A program made the position numbers and the translations under genes. 64,000 bases of DNA from Mugil cephalus. Taxonomy: Eukaryota > Chordata > Actinopteri > Mugiliformes > Mugilidae. Shown one piece after another: positions 1 to 13,523 of this stretch. Numbering within the stretch: the first letter of the stretch is position 1; every line of letters starts with the position of its first letter. The DNA is taken from contig NC_061783.1 in assembly GCF_022458985.1 (NCBI RefSeq), forward strand, positions 12,328,913 through 12,392,912, read 5' to 3'. The notes below the pieces were generated by a model. It searched no databases and had not been told where the DNA came from. It saw only the letters and a list, made by a program, of their open reading frames with translations.

Positions 1-810
1 CTGGCTGTGTGAACAAATGGGCTCGGTCTTTGTGATCAAACTGAAAACGGCAGGAGTGAAGCAGAACCTGGCTGCTCCAACTCTCTGACAGACGGGTCTT
101 CATCAGTCAGTGAGCGTCGTCCTGCAGGCGTAGCCCAGTCGGACCGGGTGTGTTTGTCCTGGGATCAGTCATCTGTGTCTCCCTGAGCCGCTAGACGAGA
201 CTTTACCAGACACTGACTGACACCTAGTGACGGACTGGTGCTAAATCTATCAGCATGGGAAATCTATTTCATTCTCGCCTTGAAATACTTCTCCGCACTT
301 TAGAGCCTACCTGTGTGTTTGATATGCAAATGGCATGGGATTTCACTCTTCCCTCATTCTAGACGATTCATCCTCTATACATGCTACCTACAATCAACGC
401 TACTGCACCAAGTGAAACCTTTTAGTGGATCTATTCAGGCGTAACAGATAATGCGGTGCAGCTATTATCCATGAACAAAAAAAAACACGGAGCAGCAGGG
501 AGCTGTAAAAAGCTCAAATCCTTCTAATTGCAACGGCTTCTTGGATTTGTTTGTCTGAAACCTCCATTCCTGCAGTGGTTTCCAGGGACACAGCTGAAGA
601 CATTGTTCGGGCTAAAATAAACACAGGCTGGATGTTTCCAAACCAATTAGAAAATCTTTGCCGCTGCACAGTAAGAATCAGTTCCTCAGTGTCATGGAAG
701 CAAAGACTGAATGTCGAGGCGCTTCCAGATAATATGATAACAGAAAAGTGGGCATTTTCACATCAGACACGTTTGCTATTCTGCTCTGCAGTGCAGCGTG
801 AGCCGCTTAC
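1..810 (-). other. FAM91A1: FAM91A1 intron 3 (partial)
   Basis: This follows the splice donor of FAM91A1 exon 3 (GAG|GTAAGC in minus orientation). I see no further exon and no recognisable repeat apart from a short A-run near 477. The short ORFs here have no similarity I recognise. Confidence 0.7.
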
Positions 811-2632
811 CTCCATGATGCCTATGTAATATGAGAAGGGAGTGACTCGCAGCCCTTTGACCATGATGTCAGACAGGTGGTAGGGGTACAGCATCAGGTG
901 TTCTCGGCTGTACTTCAGGAGCTCCTCGTAGTATTTGCGCTCATCCTTCCTCACGTGGCGCACTGCTCGGCGAAAACACACAGGTCACAGGGCGGCTGTG
1001 AGTCTTCATACATCACGCAGAGTCAGTCCATACACGATCAATACAGGTTATAAAAAAGTGACCTCCAGAGCAGACGGCCAAAGGAAAGCAATACAGCTAT
1101 TAAGAGCTGTTTTCTAGAGATTATTACACACATTTCTAGTGACACTTTACTGTTAATACACTGCAATCAATCAAAGTTACAAGTACACTTAAGGATAATG
1201 ACATGATCAATTATAATCAATGCCACAATCTGCAGTCTCAAGTCATACAATCATGGTAACAATAGATTCATGCAACACAGTGATTCCTGAAATGAACCTG
1301 TCAATAAAATATAAACAATTTTCACTAAATTCTAACTGAATTTATTTAATTTTAATCTTGAACACAATCAGGATGTTATTACACGAGAAGGTGTGTGCAT
1401 AAACATTGTTGTGTGGGACACACTTGCTCACCTAGGTTATTGCGGAATCGCAGCTGGTTGCGGATGCTGTACAGGAGCACGTGTTTCTCATACTCGCGCT
1501 GAGAGTTTCCCAAACTCTGCAGAGTGAAACAAGTGTCAAGGTGAGAATTACTTTGGTCTGGGTCAGTTTTCTCCCACCGCACGATTCATCCTTATTTACT
1601 CGTCTCCTCACTTAGAAATGTGCAACAACAGAGTTGATTTTGGCACAGGCTGAAAATCAAATAATGACACTAAAATCAATTAACACAGATCAAGCATAAC
1701 ATTATGACCACCTTCCCAATATTGCGTAGGTCTCTCTTGTGTCTCCAAAACAGTTGTGACTCATCAGAGAATGGACGTGGACCTTCTAAAGGGTGTCCTG
1801 TGGTGTCTGGTAACAGGAAGTCATTAGTGGGGGGCCTTTGGGTGCTATGGGTTGATTTCTTTGAGTTGTTCCTAAACCATTTGTGTGTCTGTGTCAGGTT
1901 GCATCCTGCTGAGGATGGCTGCTGCCATCAAGGAGTGCCATTGCTTTGGGTCCAAAAGTTTCCCAGCAGAACACTGTGTTGTCACTGTTGGATGGTCAAT
2001 GTTATTTACTCATATCAGTGGTTATAATGTTGTGGCTGATCGGTGTATACAAGCACTAATACTGATCTCAAAATTTCAAGCCTATTAAGTGTAAGCAATC
2101 AAAACCGTGAATTAAAGTACTTGTGTTTCCAACTTCTCTGAGGATGCACACGGAGCCAGGTGACCAAACTACAGGATAAAGCTCCTGCGTGCACGCAGCC
2201 AAGCACACGCCACATTGTACACAAAGGTGTGAATGCGTGATTTGCAGATGACATCCACGCGCTAGTGTCGCGTGGCGCCACCTATCAAACGACGTGTCAT
2301 GTGATGCTGGTGCAGCTCCGCGGAGGCAGAGCCGTGGTGGTCGGTCAGCTATGGCTCCGGCTGGATGGTGAAACCCCGCAGAGGAGGGGAAGCGGGTCGT
2401 GCGACACTGACAGCTGCCTGGGTGACGGAGAGCACCGCGGTGACATTGACAGGTTCACCCCCAACTCTCCCCCCACACGACACCGCGGTTGTTCCTCCCT
2501 CCCTCCCCTCCGTCCCCCCTTGCCCCGTGCCCAGAGGTAAACGTTAAAAAAACACGGTACCTGTTTGACATTTGCTGGGAGTTTGTTCCACGGATAATTC
2601 TGCCTGATGTGAAATTCCACGTCCGTGTTCAT
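811..2632 (-). CDS. FAM91A1: FAM91A1, 5' part (first three coding exons)
   Basis: Coding exons on the minus strand are 2561-2632, 1432-1516 and 811-962. They encode 24, 28+1/3 and 2/3+50 codons, with matching phases and GT-AG borders. The start at 2632 opens MNTDVEFHIRQNYPWNKL, the family's conserved N-terminus; exon 2 begins SLGNSQREYEKHV and exon 3 contains RKDERKYYEELLKYS and LYPYHLSDIMVKGLR. FAM91A1 is known as a trans-Golgi/endosome protein that works with WDR11 and binds TBC1D23 in capture of endosome-derived vesicles. Only about 102 of the roughly 840 residues of the family lie here; the remainder is left of base 1. KLHL38 lies divergently to the right. Identification rests on continuous similarity through three exons and is secure. 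Confidence 0.95.
1683..2048 (+). mobile_element. Tc1/mariner-like non-autonomous element, copy 1
   Basis: This copy lies inside FAM91A1 intron 1. The left end reads acacagatcaagcataac and continues attatgacca; the right end reads ataatgttgtggctgatcgg, so the ends are imperfect inverted repeats flanked by TA. The interior (near 1724-1770 and 1940-1990) resembles the well-known fish element whose full copies encode a Tc1-type transposase, but no transposase frame survives. It belongs to the same family as the copies at 6547, 12308 and 41900. Confidence 0.65.
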
Positions 2633-2950
2633 CGCTAGCTAGCTAGCTGGATACCAGCTGAATTCCTCGAGACGATCAGAAACGGGCTCCCGGGCGAGTC
2701 CACGGTGACCTCAGCCCACGCTCAGCCCACCCTCAGCCCACCCGACACCCAGCGACCGAGCCAAGCGACCCCCGGCTGCAAGAGACGTTTTAGCCGATGC
2801 TTATTTTTTTCAATAAACGCTCACTTCCTTGTTGTATTTTCGAACGAACCGTTCGTCACGCTCGTGGCTACATTCGTCACTTCCTGTTGGGGCGTGACCG
2901 TGGACCTGAATGGAGCGCGAGCACAAGAGGGATGAGCGTGCTTATGAAAC
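2633..2950 (-). promoter_or_regulatory. FAM91A1: FAM91A1 5' UTR and promoter region
   Basis: The first coding exon of FAM91A1 starts at 2632, and this GC-rich, CpG-bearing stretch lies directly upstream of it on the minus strand. It has an AGCT run (2634-2648), three copies of ctcagcccac at 2710, 2721 and 2732 (11-base period), and ETS-like CTTCCTG around 2880. There is no clear TATA box. The transcription start is not determinable from sequence alone; the promoter call is an inference from position and composition. Confidence 0.5.
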
Positions 2951-5900
2951 CTCCTCAGTGTCACGCTCAATTATATCTTCAAAAACGTATTTATTATTAT
3001 TATATCGTTAGCCTAATAGCATAATTAGCTGACTTTTTTGAGTTACTGTTACAATATCAATACAATTACTAATGAACTTGCTAAAAACTATGTTACTCCT
3101 TTTTTTTTGTTATTTTAAGTAAAAAACAAGATTTTGCTATTAGGCTATATATACTAAAGTCTGTGTTATTTAGTGAGTAAACTAGTGCTTTTTAGTCTAA
3201 GCTACAGCTATACATCTATAGAATATAATTGCTATAGGAACTTTCCTGTTGCTATAGCAACATTATTATGACTCATTTATTATTTAATTGCATTCCTACG
3301 TTAGGCATAAACCTTTACAGCAGGTCATGCTAAACGGAAAACAGGAGGAGATAGTAATCTGGGTCTATATTAATGCTTACACTTGTTTGCCAGCTCGTAT
3401 GTTAGTGAATTCAAATGTATTCTAACGGAGCAGTTCTGCTTTAAATATTAGCTTGTGGTATTCAACAGCTGATCATCCGGTTCCGTTACCACATTTCTTT
3501 CTCAGTTTCAAGATAAACTTAACATTGTTACAGGAAGGAAGGAGGATTTAGAGCAGGGCTATTATATTGGAAGTGATTTACTTTTATGTGATAGTAAATC
3601 TGTGTAAATGTGATTCAGGACGAATTACAGTATCCACATCAACAGCGCGCCTCACTTTTAATAGTTGTTGGGCTCAGAGAAATATCAGCAACTGGGCCCC
3701 ATTTTCTTGACACCTGTTGACTACAAGAAAATATACTGTATTGCTAGACTTGCCATGCTGGAAAGAAATATATGTTCTATAGTGCAGAATATTCTTGAAC
3801 GGTTTTTGGTTGATCTGTTTGTGTGTCCTGCAAGATTTCTGCAGAAACAGTCATCGGTAAAGCAGACATAATGTCAAATGGTTAAAGCAAATGTAATTGA
3901 TCCAAAAAATAAAAACCACTGCACACATTTGCTCTATGTTGACGTAAGAACTGTTATTATTCAGAGATAGAAATAAAATAATGCATTGTGCAAAGAATTT
4001 TGAGCCGGGAAAATGACTGTACCTCAAAAGACAATTTCTCTTTTTAAATAGCCTGTAGCACACACCCTGATTTAGAAGCATGAAGCTGTCACTAAGTAAC
4101 TGATATCGGCGCAAACCGTCAAAGCTGCGTGTGTTCTCGTGTCACAAAGTCTGACTCACTGACAGCTCACTTTCCTGCAGCTATGTCATTCAATCTGCTT
4201 ACATGTAACTCCAGTTCCTTGTCATGTGTCGCTAAACAAACACGACAATAATTCATCCCGCTGAGCTGTAAGGAATGCACAAAGGGCCTGCAGGAATACA
4301 GCAACTTAAAGATAACTGTAGGGAAAAGGAAAGGCCACAGAAAACAAAGTTATATTTCAAACACTTGGAAACTTTAAATGTTACAAGGTTTCTGTGCCGA
4401 TTCATTTTTATCTCTCATCTACATATCTGCATGCCTCTATATCTATGTCAGCCAACCTTTATGACCCCTTATATCACTGAAGCGTCACGCTTCACCGTGA
4501 CATAAGCAGATGTCTTGTTCAAAATAACTTTTAGAGGCCTCGAGAGGCGAATGAATTATGTATTTGACAAAAAAATGAATAAAATATAAAAGTTGGCACG
4601 AAATATCTACATAAAGTTAACCTATTAAAAAAATGGTTTTATTAAGTGATCGAAACAAACATTTTATAAGATTGTATTTACTGGAATTAGTTTTGAGCTG
4701 CCAGTAAAAACAGTAACACGGTTACTACCAGGAACCATGTTTGCTGAATCATCCTGAGCAAAACTGATTTGGTTTGAAGGAGATTTTTGGGGTTCCTTGT
4801 GGACCAGTTCTTTCTAATGAAAGAAATATTATTAGCAAACTGTCCAGAGTTACACAGTTATTAGATTTCCTATGGACAGATATGCAGCTGTGGAGTCTAT
4901 AATATGTTAGATGCTACACACGTTGTTTCAAGTTCACTGTCAGTGATCATCTCCAGTTGTGCACATGCGGGCACCACCGCACCTTCATGAAAACTGAACT
5001 CGGTTCTTACAGCTGTTTCTCCTGATCAAGCCGTCCCATCAGCTCTGCTCTATATTTACCTACCTACATCCCGGGTCGCACACATGAGGTAAAAAAGGAG
5101 GAGGCGGACGTAAACAGCAGAGGAAGGTGGACGGGGGTTTAGGAGCTCAGGGACAGTTAAATTAAACACCAGCCTGGGTGGGAGTGAGGCTGAGTCAGGA
5201 CCCTGTGACGAGTCTCCCTCAAGAGGCCGTTGTAAACACTGGACCCTGGCAGAGCTGTTAAGCTGGAAACTGGGTACCAAACGGCTCTGTGTCACATGAG
5301 AGGCCTGGTTGGAGTCACAGTGGCCCAGGATACTATTCTTAGCAGCAGGAATGTACACAGTGGCCTCATGGCAATCTCCACAGCGCCTAACTGGAGAGTC
5401 TCGTCATTTCTCTGTGTCATGCTCCTTCTCCGGCTACTCTGCCCGTTTTCTCTCCATATAATGTTTTAACTGGACGTCATTTGTGGCTGGTTTGTTGGTT
5501 CGGACGAGACACGTTGGAGGTTATTGATTCTCTGAGGGCAGGAGGTGAGTTGCGAGAGTTTCTGTTGTCCGTCAGCACTATTCGTCAGCTATCTGCAGCC
5601 GTTTCCTCTTTTTTTTTATTGATTATGAACTCAAGTTTAAAAGAGGCTAATACTATTCTGATTTGTTACTGTTTAGAGCGATATCCACTTTAATTTTGAC
5701 ATCTGGATACAAACTCTTGAGCCTGAAATAAATTATAATCTGTGACTTAAACATTTTTTGTATTTCAAAACAATTCAGCTTGTTCACTTAAATAAACAAA
5801 AAACATTGCTGATGACTATAACCAGAAAGCATACCAGTGCTTTTTATATTATATAATGACTTAGTTATTAATTTGTTATGTAATTTATTAAGAGTCATTT

Positions 5901-6546
5901 CGACTTGCTGCCAGCAGGTCTTGTTTCAGGTCCAAGATAAAGCTGCCAGTTGTGAAATGTCACTCAGAGCCAATGGCATTTAATAATATACAATAATGAT
6001 TAGCGGTCTAAATATATCAGCTGGGCCGGGGCCCCATAAGTGGGAGAGAATCAGTAGCTGACGCGGGGATGATTAGAAGACTTAATGTTGCTAATAGCCC
6101 AATGAAATTCATGCTCTTCAAACAGCGGGATCATCACAAACACTTGAGCCATGAAGAGGCTGAGACGGAGGAGCAACACGATAGAGGGAAATCATAACAC
6201 ACACAGAAAATAGCAACAGAGATGGAGAGGGGAGGGAGGGACATGTCCAGAGAAAGAAATTCAGAGTGATGGAACACAGATGGTCTGTTGATACGGTCCT
6301 GTTAATGTTAGCATTGACAGGCAGCTTTATAACGGAGATGAGTCCTAATGGTGGATGGATGCATGAAGATAATTCAGACGGGTTTAAAATAGAAATCTGT
6401 GAGTCAGTAATTCAGATTAAGGACAGCTGCCCCGGCAGGAGAGTGGATGTGAGAAACAAAATACTTTTCTATAAACCAGTTCAACAAGTCAAATTACAGA
6501 AAAACAAATGCCGCTGTGAAGATAAGTTTCCTTAGAAATGTACATG
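2951..6546. other. Intergenic spacer between FAM91A1 and KLHL38
   Basis: This AT-rich spacer separates two divergent genes. No ORF resembles a known protein, and ANXA13, which lies between these genes in human, is not visible. One or more non-coding first exons of KLHL38 probably lie here, because an acceptor sits one base before its ATG, but I could not place them. The block at about 5980-6140 (taatgattag, cagctg) looks like regulatory DNA, which is weak inference only. Confidence 0.5.
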
Positions 6547-6830
6547 CACCGATCAGGAATAACATTATGACCACCTTCCTAATATTGCGTAGGTCTCCTT
6601 GGTGTCTCGGAAACAGTTGTGACTCATCAGGGAATGGACATGGGCCTTCTGAGGGTGTCCTTGGGGGGTGTCAGTTTGGGATCTAGAGATGCTGTTGGGG
6701 CTGTTGTGATGTTTTCTGCGTTGTTTTGCTGCATGTCATTGCTATGGGGTGGAGGTGTCTGGTCCGGTCTAGGTGGGTGGTACATGTCTAAGATCCAATG
6801 AATGCCAGGTCCAAAAGAGTCATAGACGTA
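6547..6830 (+). mobile_element. Tc1/mariner-like non-autonomous element, copy 2 (3' end lost)
   Basis: The left end is caccgatcaggaataacatt followed by atgaccacct. The next 150 bases run parallel to copies 1 and 3 (aatattgcgtaggtctcc, cagttgtgactcatcaggga). The interior is decayed and the matching right inverted repeat is missing. The approximate end is set where similarity fades, about 170 bases before the KLHL38 first coding exon. Confidence 0.6.
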
Positions 6831-6999
6831 ATTGTACAATTATTTTTTAAAAGGCATCAAATTTAATTTCTGGTTAGTTATTTGTAGTATAATCATGTCA
6901 TCAATAGCCTTGGATAATTAGTTACCTGTTGTCTCAGGAAAACAGAAATATTGAAGAACTATGATCATAAATTAATTTCTACATCCCTCCTCCTGTAGA

Positions 7000-9774
7000 A
7001 TGGCTGCTCGACCACAAGAAGTCTTCTCTTTCAAGGACTCTGAGCTTCCCTCACACCTACTCATTCAGCTCAACACCCTCCGGCAGGAGCGCATCCTGAC
7101 AGACGTCCTGCTCTGCACCGAACACCAGGAGATCCCCTGCCACAGGAACGTCCTGGTGTCCAGCAGCCCGTACTTCCGCGCCATGTTCTGCAGCAACTTT
7201 CTGGAGAGCAGCCAGGCCCGTGTGAATCTGAAGGGAATTTCTTCAAATGTGCTCAGCGGCATCGTGGACTACGTTTACACAGGCTGCATCTCCATCACCA
7301 TGGAGATCGTGCTGCCGCTCATGCAGGCCGCGTCCATGCTTCACTATGGAGGTCTCTTTGAGGCCTGCTCCATGTTCCTCCAGGACCAGCTGAGTCCGGA
7401 GAACTGCCTGAGCATGATCCGGCTCTCTGAGATTCTTCACTGTGAGAGCCTGAAGGAGAGGGCGAAGGAGATGGCCGTGAGGTGTTTCTCTGATGTGGCC
7501 GCGACAGAGGACTTCTGCGAGCTGTCTCTCCCGGAGCTCATGTGTTACCTGGAAGATGACCGACTTTGCGCTGAGGAGGAGCAAGTGTTTGAGACCCTCC
7601 TGGCGTGGATCCACCACGACCCTTTCTCAAGACGCGGGGCGATACACGACCTCTTCAAGAAAGTCCGTCTGCGCTACATCCATCCAACTTACCTCTTCCA
7701 GTTCATTGCCAACGACCCGCTGGTGCAGTCCTCCACCCTCTGCACTGAGATTATCGAGTCAGTCCGCCGCCTTATGCTTACAGTCAGCACCAAGTGTAGC
7801 CGTGAGCTGAAGCCACTTTGGACCACGCCGAGGCGGTACACCTGCAGAGAGACTCTGGTGGTAGTCGGAGGACGTAAAAACAACGAACAGACTTCTAGAG
7901 AAGCTTTGCTGTATGATGAAAGGACTCATCGATGGCAGTGGTTGGCCAAGCTCCCTCTGCGCCTCTACAAAGCTGCGTATGTGTGCATCCACAGCATCCT
8001 CTATGTAGTCGGTGGACTCAGCCTGTGCATGGCATCAGGCGACAGCTCCGTCAGCGCCACAGTTTACACACTCTCCCTTAAAACGAACCAGTGGAGGACC
8101 GCGGAGCCCATGTTGGAGCCACGGTACGCTCACCAAAGCGTGTCCTATTTGCACTTTATCTTTGTGTTAGGAGGCATCGGAGTCGACAAGAAAATCTCTC
8201 AGACTGTCGAGAGGTACAACAGTATGTTCAATCAATGGGAGGCCATGGCACCGATGCCCACAGCAGTGCTTCATCCAGCTGTTGCAGCCAGTGACCAGAG
8301 GATCTATGTTTTTGGAGGAGAAGATGCAATGCAGAACCCAGTCAGGTTGATCCAGGTACAGAAGCCTTCAGCTATTAAATAGCGGGTCATTTGTTACAGA
8401 CAGAAAACTAATAATTGAAATATTCTAACATTTGGCTACAGATGTTTCAGAAAACATGGCTGACTGTTGTTTTTTGTGTTGAGAAACAGGTGTATCACAT
8501 CTCACGCAACTTGTGGTCCAGACTAGAGACAAGAACAGTGAAAAACGTCTGTGCTCCTGCTGCTGTGATAGAGGACAGGATCTATATCGTAGGAGGTGAG
8601 CTTGCTTTTTCATGGGGAGAAATGTCTGATGTGACCTTAATTCATTGTCTCAGCAAGTCAAGAGACGCCTGAGGAACATAAAGGCAAACGTAGCCAACAA
8701 ACTACAGACGTTACATTGTTTCACATGAAGTACCTTTGCAGCGGAAGTGTCCTTAAGGCAGTTTTCTTCCTAATGAACAAATTCTTCATTTGTTGGACTA
8801 TTTTCAGCTGTAAAGGGACAGTTGGATTTCTTTTAAGCGGGGGCGCTTATATATAGTCAGCGTATTACTTACAGTAGTAGCTGGTAGTTAGCATGCCTCC
8901 CCTTGAGTACCACCACAGCAGCCATGCAATGAACTGCTGCAGGAAGGTATATTTAAGCCACCAGAAACATATATTGGTTTAAGCGAAGCTCTACCTCTTA
9001 TACCTTATGTTGGTTTCTTCTAAGTCACTACACTGCAGTGATAAAAGCAATCATTTTACCTCAGAAAACGTGGGAGCTTCTGGTCTAACCAACGTGTGAT
9101 ATTAGAGGTTTAACACATTCATTTGTATCTGAACTAACGTAGTGAAGATTGAAGATTTTCTTTTCTGATTGGCTTTGCTTGGCTTCCATTGCCCTTTATT
9201 CTCCAAACTGGTGGTGTGCAGACCAGCATCTATCGTGGATGATACCTTACACAGCGCCAGTTCAAAGAAATCAAACTACTTCTTAGTACACATTTGAAGC
9301 TCTGGTGATTATTTCCAGCGACAGCGTATGTGCGGTTTACCATTGCAACAATATGACCTCACCAAAGGGTTCAGTGTCAGTAAGGGAAGTGTGAGCTATA
9401 TTTGGCTTTGGTCTTGTTTTTTATTGGTTTTATCGGCAGTCAGGATGTGACCTAAAGTTAATTTTATCGAAATCTAATTCACAGGGTACACCAGGCGAAT
9501 GATTGCCTACGACACCAAAGCCAACAAATTCGTCAAGTGCGAGAACCTGAAGGAGCGAAGGATGCATCACAGCGCCACGGTGATCAACAACAAGCTCTAT
9601 GTCACCGGCGGACGCATCCTCAACGGCCATGACGTCATTGAGGACTCGGATTGCTTCGAGTGTTACGACCCAAAGACAGACGTCTGGACCTCCAAAGGCT
9701 CTCTCCCGTACAAGCTGTTCGACCACGGCTCTCTGCCTTTGGTCTGTGTTACGAACAGACCCAACCCACCGTGA
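7000..9774 (+). CDS. KLHL38: KLHL38, kelch-like BTB protein
   Basis: Three coding exons, 7000-8355, 8490-8595 and 9485-9774, join in phase to 583 codons plus TGA, close to the roughly 581 aa I recall for human. The order is BTB (about residues 33-136, with ILTDVLLCTEHQEIPCHRNV and SSSPYFRAMF), BACK (about 140-240) and a C-terminal six-blade kelch propeller (VVVGGRK, LYVVGGL, FVLGGIG, YVFGGED, YIVGGYTR, YVTGGRIL). Kelch-like proteins of this layout are CUL3 ubiquitin-ligase substrate adaptors; KLHL38 is mainly a striated-muscle protein of unknown substrate. The acceptor AG (6997-6998) lies one base before the ATG, so at least one 5' UTR exon is upstream. RLIQ to VYHISRN and IVGG to YTRRM are the spliced junctions. 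Confidence 0.95.
8596..9484 (+). other. KLHL38: KLHL38 intron 2
   Basis: This is an ordinary intron, with donor GAG|GTGAGC and acceptor ATTCACAG|GGTACACC. No exon, repeat family or RNA gene is recognised within it. Confidence 0.85.
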
Positions 9775-12307
9775 CCCACCATCAACTCAGCCACTCTGGG
9801 CAAGCGTGGCTGTGTGTTCCTCACCTCCCCCGTGACATGATTTACTGGCCTCTAACTAACTGCACCATCTCAGACTGCTGCATTCCTTCACGCAGCTCCA
9901 TCTCTGTTGCAGCTTAGCGGCATGTTAGGCCAGGTTGGCATTCATGCGAATCAAAGAAGCGCTCAACTGGCGCGCAGAGGTGTCATTTCTGAGGCACCTG
10001 GAGCGGCACCGGACTGAGATGACGAGAGGCACAGTCACAGTCACACAACAAACAGCTGCTCAGACTCACACGTAATCCAAAAAGCTCTCTCCGCAGATGG
10101 CTGCGCTCGTTTCGAGGTTAACTAAAAGTGTTAATGCTTTAATTTCCCAGACATTTATACCTGGCATATCACTCTGCTTGGCAGCTCCAGTTAATTTTTA
10201 CAGTAACAATTAAACACATGGGGAAAGACGCGTCTGGCCGGGATTTAACTCTATCAGCCCTTTATTGGGTTGTCAAACTGAAAAGGAAATTTTCAAGTTA
10301 ATATTTTGCACTTTATAGATAATAATTAATACATTCCTCCTTGACCCACATGTGTTTATCACAGTTACAGACTGTACGTAAAGTCTGCGATCAGAGTGCA
10401 CTTGTTGATGACAACAGTTTGTGACAGAAGGTGAACAGGCCCCCGCGGCAAAGTTAAAACAGCTTCAGCTTCTATCGTGTCGGTGAAATGTTGCAAAGCG
10501 GAACAGCTTTACTCACATGAAATGATCCGGGCCAACGTTTATTCCAGTTTTAGGGGGTTGATTCATCATGACTGTGAATTATTCCTGCAAACGCGAAAAC
10601 ATGTTTGTATCATTTTATTAGATGTTTAATTTAAAACCTATTGAAAATAGAATAAAACAATTTTTTTTTAATTTATTTTTTTGGATTGGTCAAAGCACTG
10701 TAAACCGAGAAGCTGTTCAATGGTAGTTTACATTTAATTTCACTGTACATTTTTGCTAGATTAAGAGAATATCTTCACAGGCAGCTATTGCATGTTGACG
10801 TGAGGACAACGCTGCCCTAGAGGAGACTCGTGACCTGCTGTAGAGTAGAAATGATGAGATCTTCTGCAGCGTGTGAGGCTGACCTGCAGGTGGTTAGTCA
10901 CAAACACGTCCACTCACATGTGGAGCATCTGCACAAAGCTTTTAATCACTACAGCTGTGTAGAGTTCTTCAGCTCGTCATACACTCACTGTCGTGCTCCA
11001 GGCCCTGGCCCTAGTAACAACTACCATGGCAACCTTATTACGACGCTATTGGATGATTTGAGGTATGCATACTTGTCTTGATCTATTTAAGACTGCATGA
11101 TGTGCTGCCCTTACTTGCACAATGAGAGACTTTCTCTTTATTTATTTATATATACATATATATTTTCATTTATTTTTTCTTATTTTACAATGTCTTGTAT
11201 TTTGGATACTGATTTCTCTGTGTGACTTGGAAAGGGACGCTGTCATAACCTAACTGTGTGAATGGTGTCTCTACTGGAACTTGATGCAACAATTGTCTGC
11301 AAAGCCGGGCTACACCATCAAACACTGTTGACGTGCTGACTTATTTCTTCACCATGTACACCTGACGAATCCCCAGTAAACTGTTGCACTGTATTTCATT
11401 TTGTGGGAGTTTGTAGGATTTTAATACAGTGTGATTGACAAGCCGCAACCTCTTCGGGTCACATTCTTGTCATGCAGAACGTCTGGTATGAGCAGCCCCG
11501 CATGTAGGTTAAATATCCAGTTACCAGCGGGCCCCTTGGGACGCTCACTGTTTGTGTGGTATACAGGCCGCTGCCACAGTAAGTAGACCTTAAGAGGAAG
11601 AGATCTGAGATCAGATGTCACTCTTATGTTCTAATCCCTCTCCATTAGCGTGGAAACGCTGAAACTCGCCCAGGAGCAGAAACCAACAGGGGATTTTATC
11701 ACATTCCACATTAGCAAGCGCAGGCTGTCACTTGGCTAAATGGCTCCTTGTTACCCTGGTCCCTCTAAATGCCTCACACTTAAGCCTCTGTCCGCGTATC
11801 TGCGCACATCCAATAACCGAGACACATGCGTACTGTGCAGAAAGTGACCCAGCCGAGGGTCTAAACTCAATTTTAAACCCTTGAAAAACGAGCTCCTCGC
11901 AATAATTTGTCACCCGAAAGCAGCGTTTAAGAGCAGCGCCCAGTGAAAGTGTTTATTGGGCCGCTGCTAAACACACGGCTTGTTCGAGCTGTTGACTGAC
12001 CGTGTGTTTGCTTGCTGCCTTTCCATAGAGACCGGCGTGTGAGGGTCACCCTTCGGGGAGACTGTGGCCCGGCAAGTTATTTTCAGTGCCTGTTACTAAC
12101 CCATCGTGGATAGCATTTCATTGCCTATTCTGTGTGTGCGCATACACACAGGAGGCGATTGTGGTTAGGTGAACTATATGCACATGCATGAGCAGCATGC
12201 ATGCTGCAACCACAATGAAACCCCACCCCCTTTTTTTTAAGCAGGCCAACTACCAAATGGAGAACTCGATTAAATATGAACGTTTGCTACGGCCTAAAGG
12301 TGAAGAT
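9775..12307. other. KLHL38 3' flank and intergenic DNA
   Basis: The KLHL38 3' UTR must begin here. The first plain plus-strand AATAAA that I see is at 10651-10656, about 880 bases after the stop codon and followed by a T-rich run, so it is a plausible polyadenylation signal. The rest shows no gene. The ORFs in this stretch are short and of no recognisable family. Confidence 0.5.
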
Positions 12308-12723
12308 ATACACTAATCAGGCATAACATTATGACCAGACCACCTGCCTAATATCGTGTCCCTTGTGCCTCCAAAATAGTTCTGACTCATCAGAGAACAG
12401 ACATAGGCCTTCTGAGGGTGTCCTGGTAACAGGATGTTATTAGTGGGGGCCCTATGGGTTGAGAGGAGGGGCCTCTGTGGTTCAGACGTCTTTCAGTGCA
12501 TCCCACAAATACCAGGTCAACACATTGTGATGTTTTTTGTTTTTTTTTTCACTTTTGTGTCATTTGTTTTGCATCCTGCTGCCATCAAGAAGTGTCATTG
12601 CAATGGGATGAGTGTTACATGTCTAATCCACATTAATGCCAGGTCCAAACATTTCATGTATTGTCAACATGGTCTATTCACTTTTCCTGTCAGTGGTCAT
12701 AATGTAATGCCTGATCTATGTAC
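12308..12723 (+). mobile_element. Tc1/mariner-like non-autonomous element, copy 3
   Basis: The ends are tacactaatcaggcataac and the inverted ataatgtaatgcctgatct. The interior follows copy 1 (gactcatcagagaacagaca, atgccaggtccaaa) with an added T-run near 12540. It is the most complete of the four copies at about 416 bases. It carries no coding capacity. Confidence 0.65.
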
Positions 12724-13519
12724 ATATATTATATAATAACATTATAGACCTTTAAACTATTGCCCTAAATCACACATCATCCCCATTTTAAATATATTCT
12801 ATGAAAATCTAAACCTATGAAAGTTTATTTCTTAGTTTGAAAGAAACATCAACACACGGTCATGCACTCCCGTTTTGGAACAGTTTCAAATACTGACCGA
12901 GGGGTTTCCCTGACCTGCAGCTGCACCTCATGTGTTAATGTGATGGAGAGAAGGATTAACAACCAACACAGTCGATGGTGGAGCAGAAATACCAAGAGAT
13001 TTTATCATCTGTGTGGATATGTTTTACATGGGCAGTAATAAGGTCAAAGTCACGATAAAGTGGGTGCAGCCCATTAAATTAACTCACTTACATTATTCTA
13101 TCAGCATAGCTAAATGCAAAAATCCTCAAAGAATCAAAGCGAAATAGCTGCAGTAAAGACCGTCCACCACACGATGTCCCCCCAAGTGTGCAGATTGTTG
13201 CAAGCAAGAATTTTATTTTCTCTGTCGCCCCCTGCTGTCTAGTACGATTTTACACATAAGTGCTGCACATTTGGGAAATTAAATTTAACAGGCTTAAAAA
13301 AAAAAGTACGAGTCAAGCATAAGAATCATGATGATTTTATTATAATTTCCATGATAAAAACAAACAGATCACAATACAGCATGCACACATTCCTGACAGA
13401 GGTTGGAAATAAAACAGGTCTGATTGGAGTATTTTGTTGGAACATGGCATCGTTGTTTACCAGGCTGGTTAGTCTTTGTGTTTATTTGGTAACAACTGTC
13501 ACAAAACACCCTATGAACA

Positions 13520-13523
<4 letters not shown>

